64,000 nucleotides of DNA from Bradyrhizobium algeriense (GTDB lineage: Bacteria; Pseudomonadota; Alphaproteobacteria; Rhizobiales; Xanthobacteraceae), in assembly GCF_003062295.1 (NCBI RefSeq), contig NZ_PYCN01000014.1, positions 114,821-178,820 on the forward strand, written 5' to 3'. Position 1 is the first letter of the stretch. Each line of letters starts with the position of its first letter. Under the pieces are notes generated by a model. It made no database searches, had not been told where the DNA came from, and saw only the letters and a list, made by a program, of their open reading frames with translations. Both the position numbers and the translations under genes were made by a program. Positions 7,303 to 16,172 of the stretch are shown piece after piece.

Positions 7303-8080
7303 GCGGCTTGCCCAGGGCCTTGCGGAACATGGTGACGAAGGCGCTCGCGCCCTCATAGCCGAGATCGAGCGCCACCGTCTGGACTGACGCTCCTTGCGCG
7401 AGACGCTGCAACGCTATGAGGATATGGAGTTGCTGGCGCCAGCGGCCGAAGCTCATGCCGGTCTCGCGTTTCAAGGCGCGGGTCAAGGTCCGCGGGGCAA
7501 CGGCCATGCGCCGGCCCCACTCGTCTATCGTCGCGCGGTCGGCGGGATCGGCCATCATCGCGGTGGCGATCTTGCGCAGCTTGGCGTCGACCGGCATCGG
7601 GAAGTTCAGCTTCTCGACGGGCGCCAGAGACAGTTGGTCGAGCAGCACCGTGGCGATCCGGCCGTCCGCGCCCTCGACATCGTACAGGACCGGCATCTGG
7701 GCGACGTGCAACAGCAAACGCTCCAGCAATGGCGAGATCGACAGCGTGCAGCATTGCCTGGGCAGCGCCGGCGCCGCATCCGGTTCGACGAACAGGAGAT
7801 AGACCTCGACATTTCCGGCGGCGGTCACGCTGTGGGGAAGATTGCCGGGAATCCACACCGCACAGCGTGGCGGCACAATCCAGACGCTTTGGTCGGCTTC
7901 ACACCTGACGACGCCACGCAAGGTCAGGATAAGCTGGGCCTTCCGATGCGCGTGAATGGGCATCTCCACGCCCTTGGTGAACATGTCGATTCCGACGGCG
8001 GCGATGGCGCGGGGCACGTCCGCGGGATCGAAATCATCATCGGGCCGAAGATCGTCTTCGTTGGGTCGGTAGAAGGGCAT
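7265..8080 (-). CDS. AraC-family transcriptional regulator with cupin-like sensor domain
   Basis: A 271-aa regulator. The N-terminal half is a cupin-like AraC ligand domain (MPIHAHRKAQLILTLRGVV, WIPGNLPHSVTAAG). The C-terminal half has two helix-turn-helix motifs (WGRRMAVAPRTLTRALKRET and ALDLGYEGASAFVTMFRKAL) followed by GKPPARYL. The ATG at 8080 is preferred; a TTG at 8092 would add four residues and neither has a clear ribosome site. No partner gene is adjacent, so the target is unknown. Its 3' end is duplicated at 5054. Confidence 0.85.
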   Translation of the reverse strand: MPFYRPNEDDLRPDDDFDPADVPRAIAAVGIDMFTKGVEMPIHAHRKAQLILTLRGVVRCEADQSVWIVPPRCAVWIPGNLPHSVTAAGNVEVYLLFVEPDAAPALPRQCCTLSISPLLERLLLHVAQMPVLYDVEGADGRIATVLLDQLSLAPVEKLNFPMPVDAKLRKIATAMMADPADRATIDEWGRRMAVAPRTLTRALKRETGMSFGRWRQQLHILIALQRLAQGASVQTVALDLGYEGASAFVTMFRKALGKPPARYLAERRIAA

Positions 8081-8249
8081 GGCGAGCGTCAATCTATCCG
8101 AATGCGATTGACTAGATAAGACAATATCAGTCCGCGATTGCGATTTTCAACACAGGAGGGGCCGTGTCAGCGGACGGCTGCTCCACCGCTCACGCATTCA
8201 CAACGAATATTGAATGTCGATCAGTCCTGGCGGACGCGGCAGGCGCGAG

Positions 8250-8885
8250 TTAGTCCTCGCGCCTGAATACGCTGAACTGGAAGATCTGCCGGGAATCCCA
8301 CGGGGTCGCGTGTTCGTGCCGCTGCGTGTGCACCAGCTTGAACGCGGTGCCGAGCGTCCGCCCCAAGCTTGCGCTGTCGTAGCGGGCGACCGGCAAGCCG
8401 CTGCATTTTTCGGGGCCGTCGAGCGCGAAGGTGGCGATGATGGCGTGCCCGCCGATTTTCAGGCCCCGCTCAAGGCGGGCAATGTAGCCGGCGCGATCGC
8501 TTGCGTCGGTGAGAAAGTGAAACGCTGCCCGGTCGTGCCAGATGTCGTAGGCCCTGGCCGGCTCCCAAGTCGTCGCGTCCGCGACGATCCAGCTAACCCG
8601 ATTGGCGCTGGCGCCAAGATGGCTCTCAAGGCGGCTTCTTGCGGCAGCCAGCGCCGCGCCTGACAGATCGAGCACGGTGACATCCTCAAACCCCTGCTCG
8701 ACGAGATGGTCGACCAGCCGCGAAGCGCCGCCGCCAATGTCGATGATGGCCGAATTGCTGACAGCGCCTGCCTGCACGATCAAGTCGAGCGAAGGCGCCG
8801 GGGTTTGCTGAAACCAGCTGACCTCGTTCTCGCGCTTCGTCGTGTAGACGTTTTCCCAATGAGCCTGACGGCCGGCATCTTCCAT
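8250..8885 (-). CDS. class I SAM-dependent methyltransferase
   Basis: A 211-aa methyltransferase with the SAM motif AIIDIGGGASRLVDHLVEQG, the acidic VTVLDLSGAAL after strand 2, and the motif-II region YDIWHDRAAFHFLTDA. The N-terminal HWENVYTTKRENEVSWFQ is typical of small-molecule methyltransferases annotated near thiopurine/tellurite types. The ATG at 8885 has a strong GGGAGGTG site 5' of it. The substrate is unknown and the gene appears to be monocistronic. Confidence 0.82.
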   Translation of the reverse strand: MEDAGRQAHWENVYTTKRENEVSWFQQTPAPSLDLIVQAGAVSNSAIIDIGGGASRLVDHLVEQGFEDVTVLDLSGAALAAARSRLESHLGASANRVSWIVADATTWEPARAYDIWHDRAAFHFLTDASDRAGYIARLERGLKIGGHAIIATFALDGPEKCSGLPVARYDSASLGRTLGTAFKLVHTQRHEHATPWDSRQIFQFSVFRRED

Positions 8886-9093
8886 GAGCCTCACCTCCCT
8901 GTCCGTACATGGTCATGCGGCCCGTCTTCGACAACGAGCCAACGACCAAGCTCTGCTGCGCGGATGGCATCCGGAAATGCATAACCAACGGGATATGTTA
9001 AGCTCAGGGCCAGCGGTTCCCTTAGTGAGGCCTGCTATTTCGCTTCAAATTCCCACTTGACCAACCCATATCTCCGCGGTTATGCATCAATCA

Positions 9094-9109
9094 ATAACCC
9101 ATAGGTTAT
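9094..9109. promoter_or_regulatory. ArsR operator palindrome
   Basis: ATAACC-CATA-GGTTAT has 6-bp arms around 4 nt and ends 9 nt before the arsR start at 9119. A further GGTTAT half-site lies at 9078-9083 and an ATAACC at 8981-8986. ArsR-family repressors commonly bind such inverted repeats over their own promoter. Confidence 0.65.
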
Positions 9110-9118
9110 CGATCCCAG

Positions 9119-9442
9119 ATGCCGAACGCCCAAGACGTGCTCTTCAGAACCCTCGCCGATCCTTCCCGTCGGGCGATCTTCGAGCGGCTGTGCCGCGAAG
9201 GAGAGCAGACGGTGGGAGCCCTGACGGCGCGGGCCGGGATCTCGCAACCGGCGGTCTCGAAACATCTCGGCGTTCTCAAGCAGGCCGGGCTGGTGCGCGA
9301 CCGCCATCAAGGTCGGCAGACGCACTACAGCGCACAGCTCGGCGCCCTGGCCCCGCTGATCGACTGGACGAGCGAGATGGCGGGGTTCTGGCAGAGGAAA
9401 TTCGACGATCTCGAAGATCTGCTCAAACGGATGGACCAATGA
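9119..9442 (+). CDS. ArsR/SmtB-family transcriptional regulator
   Basis: A 107-aa winged-helix repressor (RTLADPSRRAIFERLCREGE, recognition helix region ISQPAVSKHLGVLKQAGLV, wing RDRHQGRQTHYS). No Cys-based metal site (such as CVC) is visible, so it belongs to the non-metal ArsR group that pairs with SRPBCC proteins. Its stop overlaps the SRPBCC start by 4 nt (ATGA). A palindrome just upstream suggests autoregulation. Confidence 0.9.
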   Translation: MPNAQDVLFRTLADPSRRAIFERLCREGEQTVGALTARAGISQPAVSKHLGVLKQAGLVRDRHQGRQTHYSAQLGALAPLIDWTSEMAGFWQRKFDDLEDLLKRMDQ

Positions 9443-9870
9443 CCAACACCACGACCGAAACCCGCTCCGTCGTCGTCGAACGCGAGATGCCGCATGCCCC
9501 GGAAAAGCTCTGGCGTGCGCTTACGCAACCGCACCTGATGGAGGAATGGCTGATGAAGAACGACTTCAAGCCAGCCGTGGGCCACCGTTTCAATCTTCGC
9601 GGCGAATGGGGCGGCGTGCTGGATTGCGAGGTCCTCGCCATCGAGCCGAACAAGGCGCTGTCCTATACCTGGAATTTCAAGCACGAGGATGCGGCCTTCA
9701 ATCTGCAGAGCGTGGTGACGTTTACGCTCACGCCAACGCGCACGGGGACCCAGCTGCGCATGGAGCAGTCGGGCTTCCGGCCGGATCAGAAGCAGGCCTA
9801 CGGCGGCGCCCACGCCGGCTGGCAGCAATTCTTCGCGAAGCTGGAAGAACTCGTGGCGCGGACGGACTGA
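9439..9870 (+). CDS. SRPBCC/AHSA1-family protein
   Basis: A 143-aa START-like ligand-binding protein (VVVEREMPHAPEKLWRALTQ, MEEWLMKNDFKPAVG, and HAGWQQFFAKLEELV near the C-terminus). This family binds hydrophobic ligands in a helix-grip cavity, and its members are commonly encoded next to an ArsR regulator, as here. The ATG at 9439 overlaps the arsR stop, and the following gene starts 44 nt downstream, so it sits early in a six-gene unit. The ligand is unknown. Confidence 0.87.
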   Translation: MTNTTTETRSVVVEREMPHAPEKLWRALTQPHLMEEWLMKNDFKPAVGHRFNLRGEWGGVLDCEVLAIEPNKALSYTWNFKHEDAAFNLQSVVTFTLTPTRTGTQLRMEQSGFRPDQKQAYGGAHAGWQQFFAKLEELVARTD

Positions 9871-9914
9871 AACCGCCGCGTTGCGCTTCGGCTCGTCTTC
9901 AAGGGGAGGTCTCA

Positions 9915-10136
9915 TTGAACTGGAATATGTCTATTCGGCAAATTCACCGCTGGCTGTCCATTGCCTTCACGGTGGCCGTCATCGTCAACGTCATCGCCAT
10001 GATGCAGGAGAAGCAAGCCGTCTGGGTGGGCCTGCTGGCGCTGTTCCCGCTCATCTTGCTCTTGCTCACCGGCCTCTACATGTTTGCGCTGCCCTATGCC
10101 GCCAAATGGCGCAGCGCGCGAGGCATCAGCGGTTAG
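9915..10136 (+). CDS. small two-helix membrane protein
   Basis: A 73-aa protein with two predicted transmembrane helices (WLSIAFTVAVIVNVIAMM and VGLLALFPLILLLLTGLYMF) joined by a short polar loop. I chose the TTG at 9915 because GGGGAGG at 9903-9909 fits it; the ATG at 9927 would lie too far from that site. It sits between the SRPBCC gene and a DUF1801 gene, 11 nt before the next ORF. Function is unknown. Confidence 0.7.
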   Translation: MNWNMSIRQIHRWLSIAFTVAVIVNVIAMMQEKQAVWVGLLALFPLILLLLTGLYMFALPYAAKWRSARGISG

Positions 10137-10147
10137 GAGTGAACGCA

Positions 10148-10618
10148 ATGGCCGGCAAGACGCCCGCAAAGTCGGCGAAGGTCGCAAAGAAAGCCGCCGC
10201 CAATCGGCCGACCACAAAGCCTGTTCTCCTCTCCGGCGGCAATCCCCAGATCGCGAAGGGAGACGGCGACGCCCCCGTGCAGGCCTACATCGCGGCTATG
10301 CCGGGATGGAAACGCGACGTCGGGCGCCACCTCGATGCGCTCATCGTGCGCACCGTCCCCGGTGTGCGGAAGGCCGTCAAATGGAACACGCCCTTCTATG
10401 GCGTCGAGGACCAGGGCGGCTGGTTCATCGCCTTTCACTGTTTCACGAAGTACGTCAAAGTGACGTTCTTCCGCGGCACGTCGCTGCGCCCTATCCCGCC
10501 CGGCGAGTCCAAGCACAATGAAGTGCGCTATCTCGACATCCATGAGGGTGAGCTTGACGAAGCGCAGTTCGTTGCCTGGGTGAAGCAAGCCAGCCAATTG
10601 CCCGGCGAACGATTGTGA
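10148..10618 (+). CDS. DUF1801 domain protein
   Basis: A 156-aa protein. A Lys/Ala-rich basic N-terminus of about 30 residues is followed by a DUF1801 (YdhG-like) domain, with segments GWKRDVGRHLDALIVRTVPG, VRKAVKWNTPFYGVED and GWFIAFHCFTKYVKVTFF. DUF1801 proteins are compact and related to frataxin-fold YdhG; their biochemical role is not established. The AGGAGTG site overlaps the end of the preceding gene. A second DUF1801 gene ends the same operon. Confidence 0.82.
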   Translation: MAGKTPAKSAKVAKKAAANRPTTKPVLLSGGNPQIAKGDGDAPVQAYIAAMPGWKRDVGRHLDALIVRTVPGVRKAVKWNTPFYGVEDQGGWFIAFHCFTKYVKVTFFRGTSLRPIPPGESKHNEVRYLDIHEGELDEAQFVAWVKQASQLPGERL

Positions 10619-10625
10619 GTGATGC

Positions 10626-11366
10626 ATGAGCGATGACTGGGACTTTTACGCCCTCCGCGTCGACGGTGAACCGGCGTCGATCTTTGTCGACTTGGGAATA
10701 AGCAAGGATGCTCCCATCAGAAGTCATACGACGATGGGTTACCTCCGCGTTCTGATGCTCCGCGCACGAGAGGACGGCCTCTCCAGCCAGGATGAATTCA
10801 ACGATCTCATTGCATTGGAAGACCACGTCACGGCAAAGGTCATCGAGAATGGAGCGGCGGTCTTCGTTGGTCGAAACACGTCCAGCGGAAATAGGGATTT
10901 CTATTTCTATGTTGCCGATCCCACAAATTTCGAGAAGACGGCCAAAGCCGCGATGCGCGAGTTTCCTGCCTACGAGTACGAAACGGGCACGCGCGCGGAT
11001 CAGGAGTGGCGAACGTATTTCGACTTTTTGTATCCATCAGAAATTGACTTTCAGCGCATCATGAACCGCCGTGTCCGTCAGCAACTGGAAAAGAACGGCG
11101 ACAACGCGAGCAACGAGCGCAAGATTGATCACCTTGCCTTGCTCCCGAACCCGAAGGCGCAAGCTGCGTTTACAGATTACGTTCAGGGCGAGGGTTACAC
11201 CGTCGAGAGTGCCCCCGACGAGCCGAACGCCGATGGTCAATTCCGCGTCGAGTTCTACAGAGTAGATCAGCCCGCGCGCATCGACGAGATTGCCATTCCG
11301 TTGTTTCGGAAGGTCGCTGAGCTAGCGGGCGAATACGACGGCTGGGGCTGCGAAGTATCGCCCTGA
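10626..11366 (+). CDS. DUF695 protein with RraB-like C-terminal domain
   Basis: A 246-aa protein with two parts. Residues 1-140 look like DUF695 (WDFYALRVDGEPASIFVDLG, FVGRNTSSGNRDFYFYV). Residues 155-246 resemble RraB, the regulator of ribonuclease E (IDHLALLPNPKAQAAFTDYV, GQFRVEFYRVDQ, GEYDGWGCEV). RraB inhibits RNase E in enteric bacteria; whether this fusion does so is not known. It starts 7 nt after the DUF1801 gene, in the same ArsR-led operon. Confidence 0.75.
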   Translation: MSDDWDFYALRVDGEPASIFVDLGISKDAPIRSHTTMGYLRVLMLRAREDGLSSQDEFNDLIALEDHVTAKVIENGAAVFVGRNTSSGNRDFYFYVADPTNFEKTAKAAMREFPAYEYETGTRADQEWRTYFDFLYPSEIDFQRIMNRRVRQQLEKNGDNASNERKIDHLALLPNPKAQAAFTDYVQGEGYTVESAPDEPNADGQFRVEFYRVDQPARIDEIAIPLFRKVAELAGEYDGWGCEVSP

Positions 11367-11404
11367 ATGTCGGCGAAGGTCGCGGAAAGTTATCGGCAAC
11401 AACC

Positions 11405-11854
11405 ATGAAGAATACAACCATGAAGATAAAGAAGAGCGGCACGAGCGAAGCAAAAGGCGGCAGCTCTCCTGCTCAGCACATCGATGCAAGAATCAAGGAG
11501 CTGGGCGATTGGCGGGGCGAGACGCTCGCGCGTATCAGAAGCATCATCAAGCAGGCCGTCCCCGAAGTGGTCGAGGAGTGGAAGTGGCGGGGCGTTCCGG
11601 TGTGGGAGCACGATGGAATCATTTGCACCGGCGAGACCTACAAGGCGGTCGTGAAGATGACCTTCGCCAAGGGCGCCGCGCTGGACGACCCGTCAGGCCT
11701 CTTCAACTCCAGCCTCGAAGGCAACACCAGGCGCGCCATCGATTTCCATCAAGGCGAGAAGATCGATGAAAAGGCATTGAAGGCGCTCATCCGCGAGGCC
11801 GTCGCCCTGAACATTTCGGCGCGAGCTTCCCGGAAGAAGCCAAAGAACGCTTGA
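11405..11854 (+). CDS. second DUF1801 domain protein
   Basis: A 149-aa protein with a basic N-terminus and a DUF1801 core (IDARIKELGDWRGETLARIR, VVEEWKWRGVPVWEHDGIIC, YKAVVKMTFAKGAALDDP). It lies 38 nt after the DUF695 gene and probably ends the operon that starts with arsR at 9119. The start could be the second Met six codons in. The encoded protein differs clearly from the first DUF1801 protein, so this is not a recent duplication. Confidence 0.8.
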   Translation: MKNTTMKIKKSGTSEAKGGSSPAQHIDARIKELGDWRGETLARIRSIIKQAVPEVVEEWKWRGVPVWEHDGIICTGETYKAVVKMTFAKGAALDDPSGLFNSSLEGNTRRAIDFHQGEKIDEKALKALIREAVALNISARASRKKPKNA

Positions 11855-11912
11855 GGCAACGATGGCGACGGACTCGATCAAGGCAGGATTACAGCCGCAT
11901 CGGGTAACAAAG

Positions 11913-13871
11913 TTACGGCGCCTTCGCCCGCAATTGCTCAAAGCTCACAATGCGGCCCGCAATCGCGCTGGCCGCCACCGTCGACGGGCTCGCCAGCCAG
12001 ACTTGTCCGGGTCCGGAACGCCCCGGAAAATTGCGGTTGATCGCGCTCACTGTCACCTGTTCGGCTCGATCTGAAACGCCGGGACCGGCGTTCACACACG
12101 CGCCGCAACCCGGTTCGATCAGTTCGACGCCCGCGCGCTCAAACACGTCAAGCATTCCGCTCTGCACGCAATAGCTGCGGACATCCTGGCTTCCGAACTG
12201 AAGAAAGAAGCGTGTTCCGGGAGCGACCCGCATGCCCCGCTGCACCGCCCATTCGAGCACGGCATGGTAATGCAACAAGTCTTCACGCTTGCCACCCGTA
12301 CATGAGCCACCATAGGCGATATCGATGCCCACCGTCCCGGCCAATTCCGATATGGCAATACCGTGACCGGGATCGCCAGGCCTCGCCAGCATCGGCTCGA
12401 GCCTGTCGCACTCGACTTCGATGATGTGCGCCAATTCGGCGCCCTCGTCGCTGCACATCCAGGGCTCGAGTTGCAAGTCGGTGCCACGGCGGTCCCTCAC
12501 AAAGCGGCGCGTCTCTTCGTCAGGCACGACAATTCCACTGAAGCCGCCGATCTCCGCCACCATGTTGGTCAGGGTCGCGCGCTCGTCTGTGGACAGGCTC
12601 GACAAGGCTTCGCCGCAATACTCAATCACCTGACCGATTGCCCTTCCCTCGCGCACATAGGGCAAGCGCAACAAATGCAGAACGATATCCTTCGCCTCGA
12701 CACCTGCCGGAAGCCGACCGTTGAGCCGCACACGGCAAGTCCGAGGGACTTCAACGCGCACCTCTCCCGTCATCCATGCGTTTGCCATCTCGGACGTACC
12801 GATACCAAACGCCAATGCCCCCAATGCGCCGCAGTGAGGCGTATGGGAGTCGGTGCCGACGACCAATTGACCGGGCCGAACGTAACGCTCGGTCATGATC
12901 GAATGGCTGATGCCTTCCGAGCCGTCACGGTCCGCAAGATAGTCGTGCAAACGTAGCCCGTGCGTTTCGCAAAATTGCTTTTGAACCTTGGCCAGTGCCT
13001 GGGCCGCTTCGAGCAGCCCCCGCGCGCGCCGCTCCGGTGACATGCTCCGGTGGATGAAGGGCAAGTGATCGCCAAAGCAGACAATGCTCGCGCGGTCATG
13101 GAGCGTGATCTGGTCTCCCATCTCCCGTCCGAGAAAGCTGATGCACATCGGCGTCACATATTCATGCGCGTAGCGCCAATCCGCCCTTGCGAAAATTGCG
13201 TCCCCGGCGCGAACCGCTCCGGAATTGCCGGCGGAAGCGCGTGCGATGATCTTTTCGGCATAGGTCATCGGCCGCGGCGCGGTGGCATGCGTGGTCGGCG
13301 ACCATCCGTCCTTTCGCGCACGCACCAGCTTGAACAACCCTCCTCGGCGAATGAGCTCGGCCGTGAGCTCATCCTCTCCTTGCGTGAACTCGCTGACAGG
13401 AATGCTCTCGCCGCGGCGGATGCGTTCGATCAACCCGAAATCGGTCGAGGTGTAGATGCCGAGGTTGCGGCAGTTCTGCCGATAGATACGTTCAAAACTT
13501 TCAGCAATCACCAGCCGGATGCCGGCACACCACTCGGCGTATGGACTGGCCTCGCGCGACGAACCCTTGCCGTAGCGCCGCCCCGCCACCGTCACACCGA
13601 ACCCGCCGGCCTTGACGCTGCCGGCGGTTACCGGCAGGCGCTGACCGCATTTCAGCCCCAGATAGGGATATTCCCCGAGCTTTTCGTCGTAATAGTAGCA
13701 GATCCAGGCCGGAGTGATCTCGTCGGTCGACACGTCGCTGCGCAACGGCAACGCGTCGGCCAGCGATACATCCGCCCCCCGCAACTGGCTCTCCACCACG
13801 TCCGCGTCTTCAGACAGGAACAAGATACGGCCATCAAACCGGACCTGTTCGCTTGATGCCGTTGCCATCAT
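11913..13871 (-). CDS. aconitase-family hydro-lyase with LeuD-like domain fused in front of LeuC-like domain
   Basis: A single-chain 4Fe-4S hydro-lyase of the isopropylmalate dehydratase group. In numbering from GTG 13886 the swivel (LeuD-like) domain comes first, with the substrate motif YGKGSSREAS at 105-114. The large catalytic domain follows, with GTDSHTPHCGALGALAFGIG and the cluster ligands Cys529 (GGSCTGGKRED), Cys594 and Cys597 (EPGCGACVNAGPG). Aconitases and fungal Leu1 have the opposite domain order. ATGs at 13871 and 13868 follow GAGGGA; a GTG at 13886 overlaps the upstream stop. Its operon partners suggest hydration of citraconate to D-citramalate, which is inference. Confidence 0.85.
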   Translation of the reverse strand: MMATASSEQVRFDGRILFLSEDADVVESQLRGADVSLADALPLRSDVSTDEITPAWICYYYDEKLGEYPYLGLKCGQRLPVTAGSVKAGGFGVTVAGRRYGKGSSREASPYAEWCAGIRLVIAESFERIYRQNCRNLGIYTSTDFGLIERIRRGESIPVSEFTQGEDELTAELIRRGGLFKLVRARKDGWSPTTHATAPRPMTYAEKIIARASAGNSGAVRAGDAIFARADWRYAHEYVTPMCISFLGREMGDQITLHDRASIVCFGDHLPFIHRSMSPERRARGLLEAAQALAKVQKQFCETHGLRLHDYLADRDGSEGISHSIMTERYVRPGQLVVGTDSHTPHCGALGALAFGIGTSEMANAWMTGEVRVEVPRTCRVRLNGRLPAGVEAKDIVLHLLRLPYVREGRAIGQVIEYCGEALSSLSTDERATLTNMVAEIGGFSGIVVPDEETRRFVRDRRGTDLQLEPWMCSDEGAELAHIIEVECDRLEPMLARPGDPGHGIAISELAGTVGIDIAYGGSCTGGKREDLLHYHAVLEWAVQRGMRVAPGTRFFLQFGSQDVRSYCVQSGMLDVFERAGVELIEPGCGACVNAGPGVSDRAEQVTVSAINRNFPGRSGPGQVWLASPSTVAASAIAGRIVSFEQLRAKAP

Positions 13872-13882
13872 GCTTCCCTCGC

Positions 13883-14878
13883 TCACTCGGCGGTGATGCC
13901 GAGAGTTCGGACGAGTTCACCGCGCGCCTGATAGTCGACCTCGATCTGGCGCCTGAAATCATCCGGCGTGCCGCCGAGCGCGACCATGCCCTGCTTGTCC
14001 AGCCAGGCACGCATGGAATCCGTGCCAAGCACCTGGTTCACTTCCTTGTTCAAGGTAGCGATCACCGGCTTTGGCGTGTTCTTTGGGAGCATGAACCCGA
14101 TATAGCTGATGATCTTGAACTGCGGAAAGGTTTCGCTGATCGCCGGCACGCCTGGAAGCAACGGGAATCGCTTTTCCGACGTGACGCCGAGCACCTTGAT
14201 CTTGCCCGCCGTAGCCAGCGGCTCCACCGCCGTCGGCGCGCCGAATAGCAGCGGTATCTGCCCGCCCAGCAGATCGTTCACGGCAACCGACGTTCCCTTG
14301 TAGGGAATGTGGGTCATGGTGAAGCCGCCGTACTTCTGCAGCATCTCGCCGGCGAGGCGGTGCGGCGTCGAGCTGCCCGAGCTCCCAAAGCTCAAATTCT
14401 GCGCCTTTTGCTTGCCCAGCGCGACGAGTTCAGCCACCGAATTCGCCGGCACATTGTTGGCTGCGGCAAGCAGCAGCGGCGACCATGCAACGTTGATGAC
14501 CGGCTCCATCGCCTTCGAAAGGTCGAAGTGATTGCTGGTGGCGAGGTGCGGATCGATCGTGACCATCGCATCCGTCACCATGAGAAGGGTGTATCCATCA
14601 GGCTCGGCGCGCGCGGCCGCCTGGGCCGCGATCATGCCGTTGGCTCCCGTCTTGTTCTCGATGACGACGGATACTTTGAGGTTCTCGCCGAGTTGCTTGC
14701 CGACGATCCGGGCCAGCGCGTCGGCCTGCCCTCCCGCGGAATAGCCCACGAGGATCGTGATCGATCGCGATGGAAACGGTTGCGCCTTTGCAGGGAGCGC
14801 GATCGCGCTCAACGCAAGAGCCGCGGTCGCCACACCGAGGATGCGAGCTTTCGCTCGAACCAGTTTGCCGGAAATCAT
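13883..14878 (-). CDS. tripartite tricarboxylate transporter-type substrate-binding protein (TctC/Bug family)
   Basis: A 331-aa periplasmic binding protein with a signal peptide ending near residue 32 (LPAKAQPFPSR). Family landmarks are ITILVGYSAGGQADALARIV, VVIENKTGANGMIAAQAAA and MTHIPYKGTSVAVNDLLGGQ. Bug proteins typically bind carboxylates for TctAB transporters. No tctA or tctB gene is nearby, so the membrane partners must be elsewhere or this protein serves as a sensor. The position between the hydro-lyase and the CoA transferase suggests that the bound ligand is the substrate of this operon. Confidence 0.92.
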   Translation of the reverse strand: MISGKLVRAKARILGVATAALALSAIALPAKAQPFPSRSITILVGYSAGGQADALARIVGKQLGENLKVSVVIENKTGANGMIAAQAAARAEPDGYTLLMVTDAMVTIDPHLATSNHFDLSKAMEPVINVAWSPLLLAAANNVPANSVAELVALGKQKAQNLSFGSSGSSTPHRLAGEMLQKYGGFTMTHIPYKGTSVAVNDLLGGQIPLLFGAPTAVEPLATAGKIKVLGVTSEKRFPLLPGVPAISETFPQFKIISYIGFMLPKNTPKPVIATLNKEVNQVLGTDSMRAWLDKQGMVALGGTPDDFRRQIEVDYQARGELVRTLGITAE

Positions 14879-14954
14879 ACTCCGCTTCCTCCCTGACCAT
14901 GTTGCATTACGCGAGGCGGTTGGACCGCTCTTGTTCGCTTCGTCTCATCCGCTT

Positions 14955-16172
14955 CTATGCGGGCACGCTCGCAGCCTCACCCAATACGCCCGCCGCGCGC
15001 AGTTCGATGATTTCTTGCTCCGAATATCCGGCTGCGCTCAGAATCTCGCTCGCGTGCTCGCCGACCTTCGGCGGCTGGCGGTCGAGGCCCGCGCGTTCGC
15101 GCCCGTCGCCGAACTCCATCGGAAGCGCGGGGATTCCGACCAGCGGTCCGCCGCCCAGTCCGGAAACGGCTGTCGCAAGCAGGCCGCCATGGGCAAGCAG
15201 ATGCGGATCGATCGACAATTCATCGGGCCGCCCGACGCGCGAATAGGCCACCCGCGCTGCCTCGCACTTCCGAAGGATTTCATCGAGCGGCAATTGTGTG
15301 ATGCGCCGCTCCAATTCTGGCAGCATCCACTCGCGCGCCTCGCAACGATTGGCATTCCCCGCAAGCCGTGGATCGTCGCGCCAGTCATCGAATCCGAAAG
15401 TTTCGCAGAAGCGTTGCCAGTGTCCGTCCGACGTGCAGCCGATGAAGACCTGGCCGCCATCGGAAGCGGTGAAAACGTCGTACACGCCCCAGGCGTTCTT
15501 GCGTGCCGGCATTGGCGGCATCGGTCCGCCGGTCACGGCACTGCCCACGACGATCGCGCCGAGCATGAACGTCGCGCTTTCAAACAGCGAACTCGCAACC
15601 TTCTGCCCAATGCCGGTGGCGTCGCGCTCGCGAAGCGCTGATAGCGTGGCCACCACGCCGAACACGCCGCCGAGAATGTCGATGACAGGTGCACCGGCGC
15701 GCAACGGCCGGCCCGGCGGCCCGGTCATGTAAGCGAGGCCGGACTGCATCTGCACCACCTCGTCGAGCGCGCCGCGGTTCTCGTATGGACCTTTAAGGAA
15801 ACCCTTCATCGAGAGGTAGACGAGGCGCGGGTTGATCTGGCGCAGATCCTCCCAACTGCACTTCAGCCGTTCGATGGTTCCCGGGCCGAAATTCTCCAGC
15901 ACGATGTCGGCATCCCTGACCAGCCGATGCACGATCGCCTGCCCCTCGGGCCGCTTCAGGTCGATCGCGATCGAGCGCTTGTTGCGATTGTAGGTCGCAA
16001 AGAATCCGGCGGCGAAGCCCGGCAACCGCCTGGTCGGGTCGCCGTCGACCGGCTCGATCTTCACCACGTCGGCGCCGAGATCGGCAAACACGACGCCGGC
16101 GCACGGCCCCATGATGGTGTGACCGAAATCGAGCACCTTCAGCCCCGCGAGCGGCCTGGAGGAAGTCGTCAT
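14955..16172 (-). CDS. CaiB/BaiF-family (class III) CoA transferase
   Basis: A 405-aa class III CoA transferase that moves CoA between carboxylic acids through an aspartyl intermediate. It has the start GLKVLDFGHTIMGPCAGVVF, the CoA-binding ADLGADVVKIEPVDGDPTRR, YNRNKRSIAIDL, and the catalytic Asp in GALDEVVQMQSGLAYMTG. The acceptor is probably the hydroxy-acid made by the upstream hydro-lyase; succinyl-CoA would be a likely donor by analogy with citramalate CoA transferase of Chloroflexus. Its ATG overlaps the stop of the lyase gene by 4 nt. Confidence 0.9.
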   Translation of the reverse strand: MTTSSRPLAGLKVLDFGHTIMGPCAGVVFADLGADVVKIEPVDGDPTRRLPGFAAGFFATYNRNKRSIAIDLKRPEGQAIVHRLVRDADIVLENFGPGTIERLKCSWEDLRQINPRLVYLSMKGFLKGPYENRGALDEVVQMQSGLAYMTGPPGRPLRAGAPVIDILGGVFGVVATLSALRERDATGIGQKVASSLFESATFMLGAIVVGSAVTGGPMPPMPARKNAWGVYDVFTASDGGQVFIGCTSDGHWQRFCETFGFDDWRDDPRLAGNANRCEAREWMLPELERRITQLPLDEILRKCEAARVAYSRVGRPDELSIDPHLLAHGGLLATAVSGLGGGPLVGIPALPMEFGDGRERAGLDRQPPKVGEHASEILSAAGYSEQEIIELRAAGVLGEAASVPA

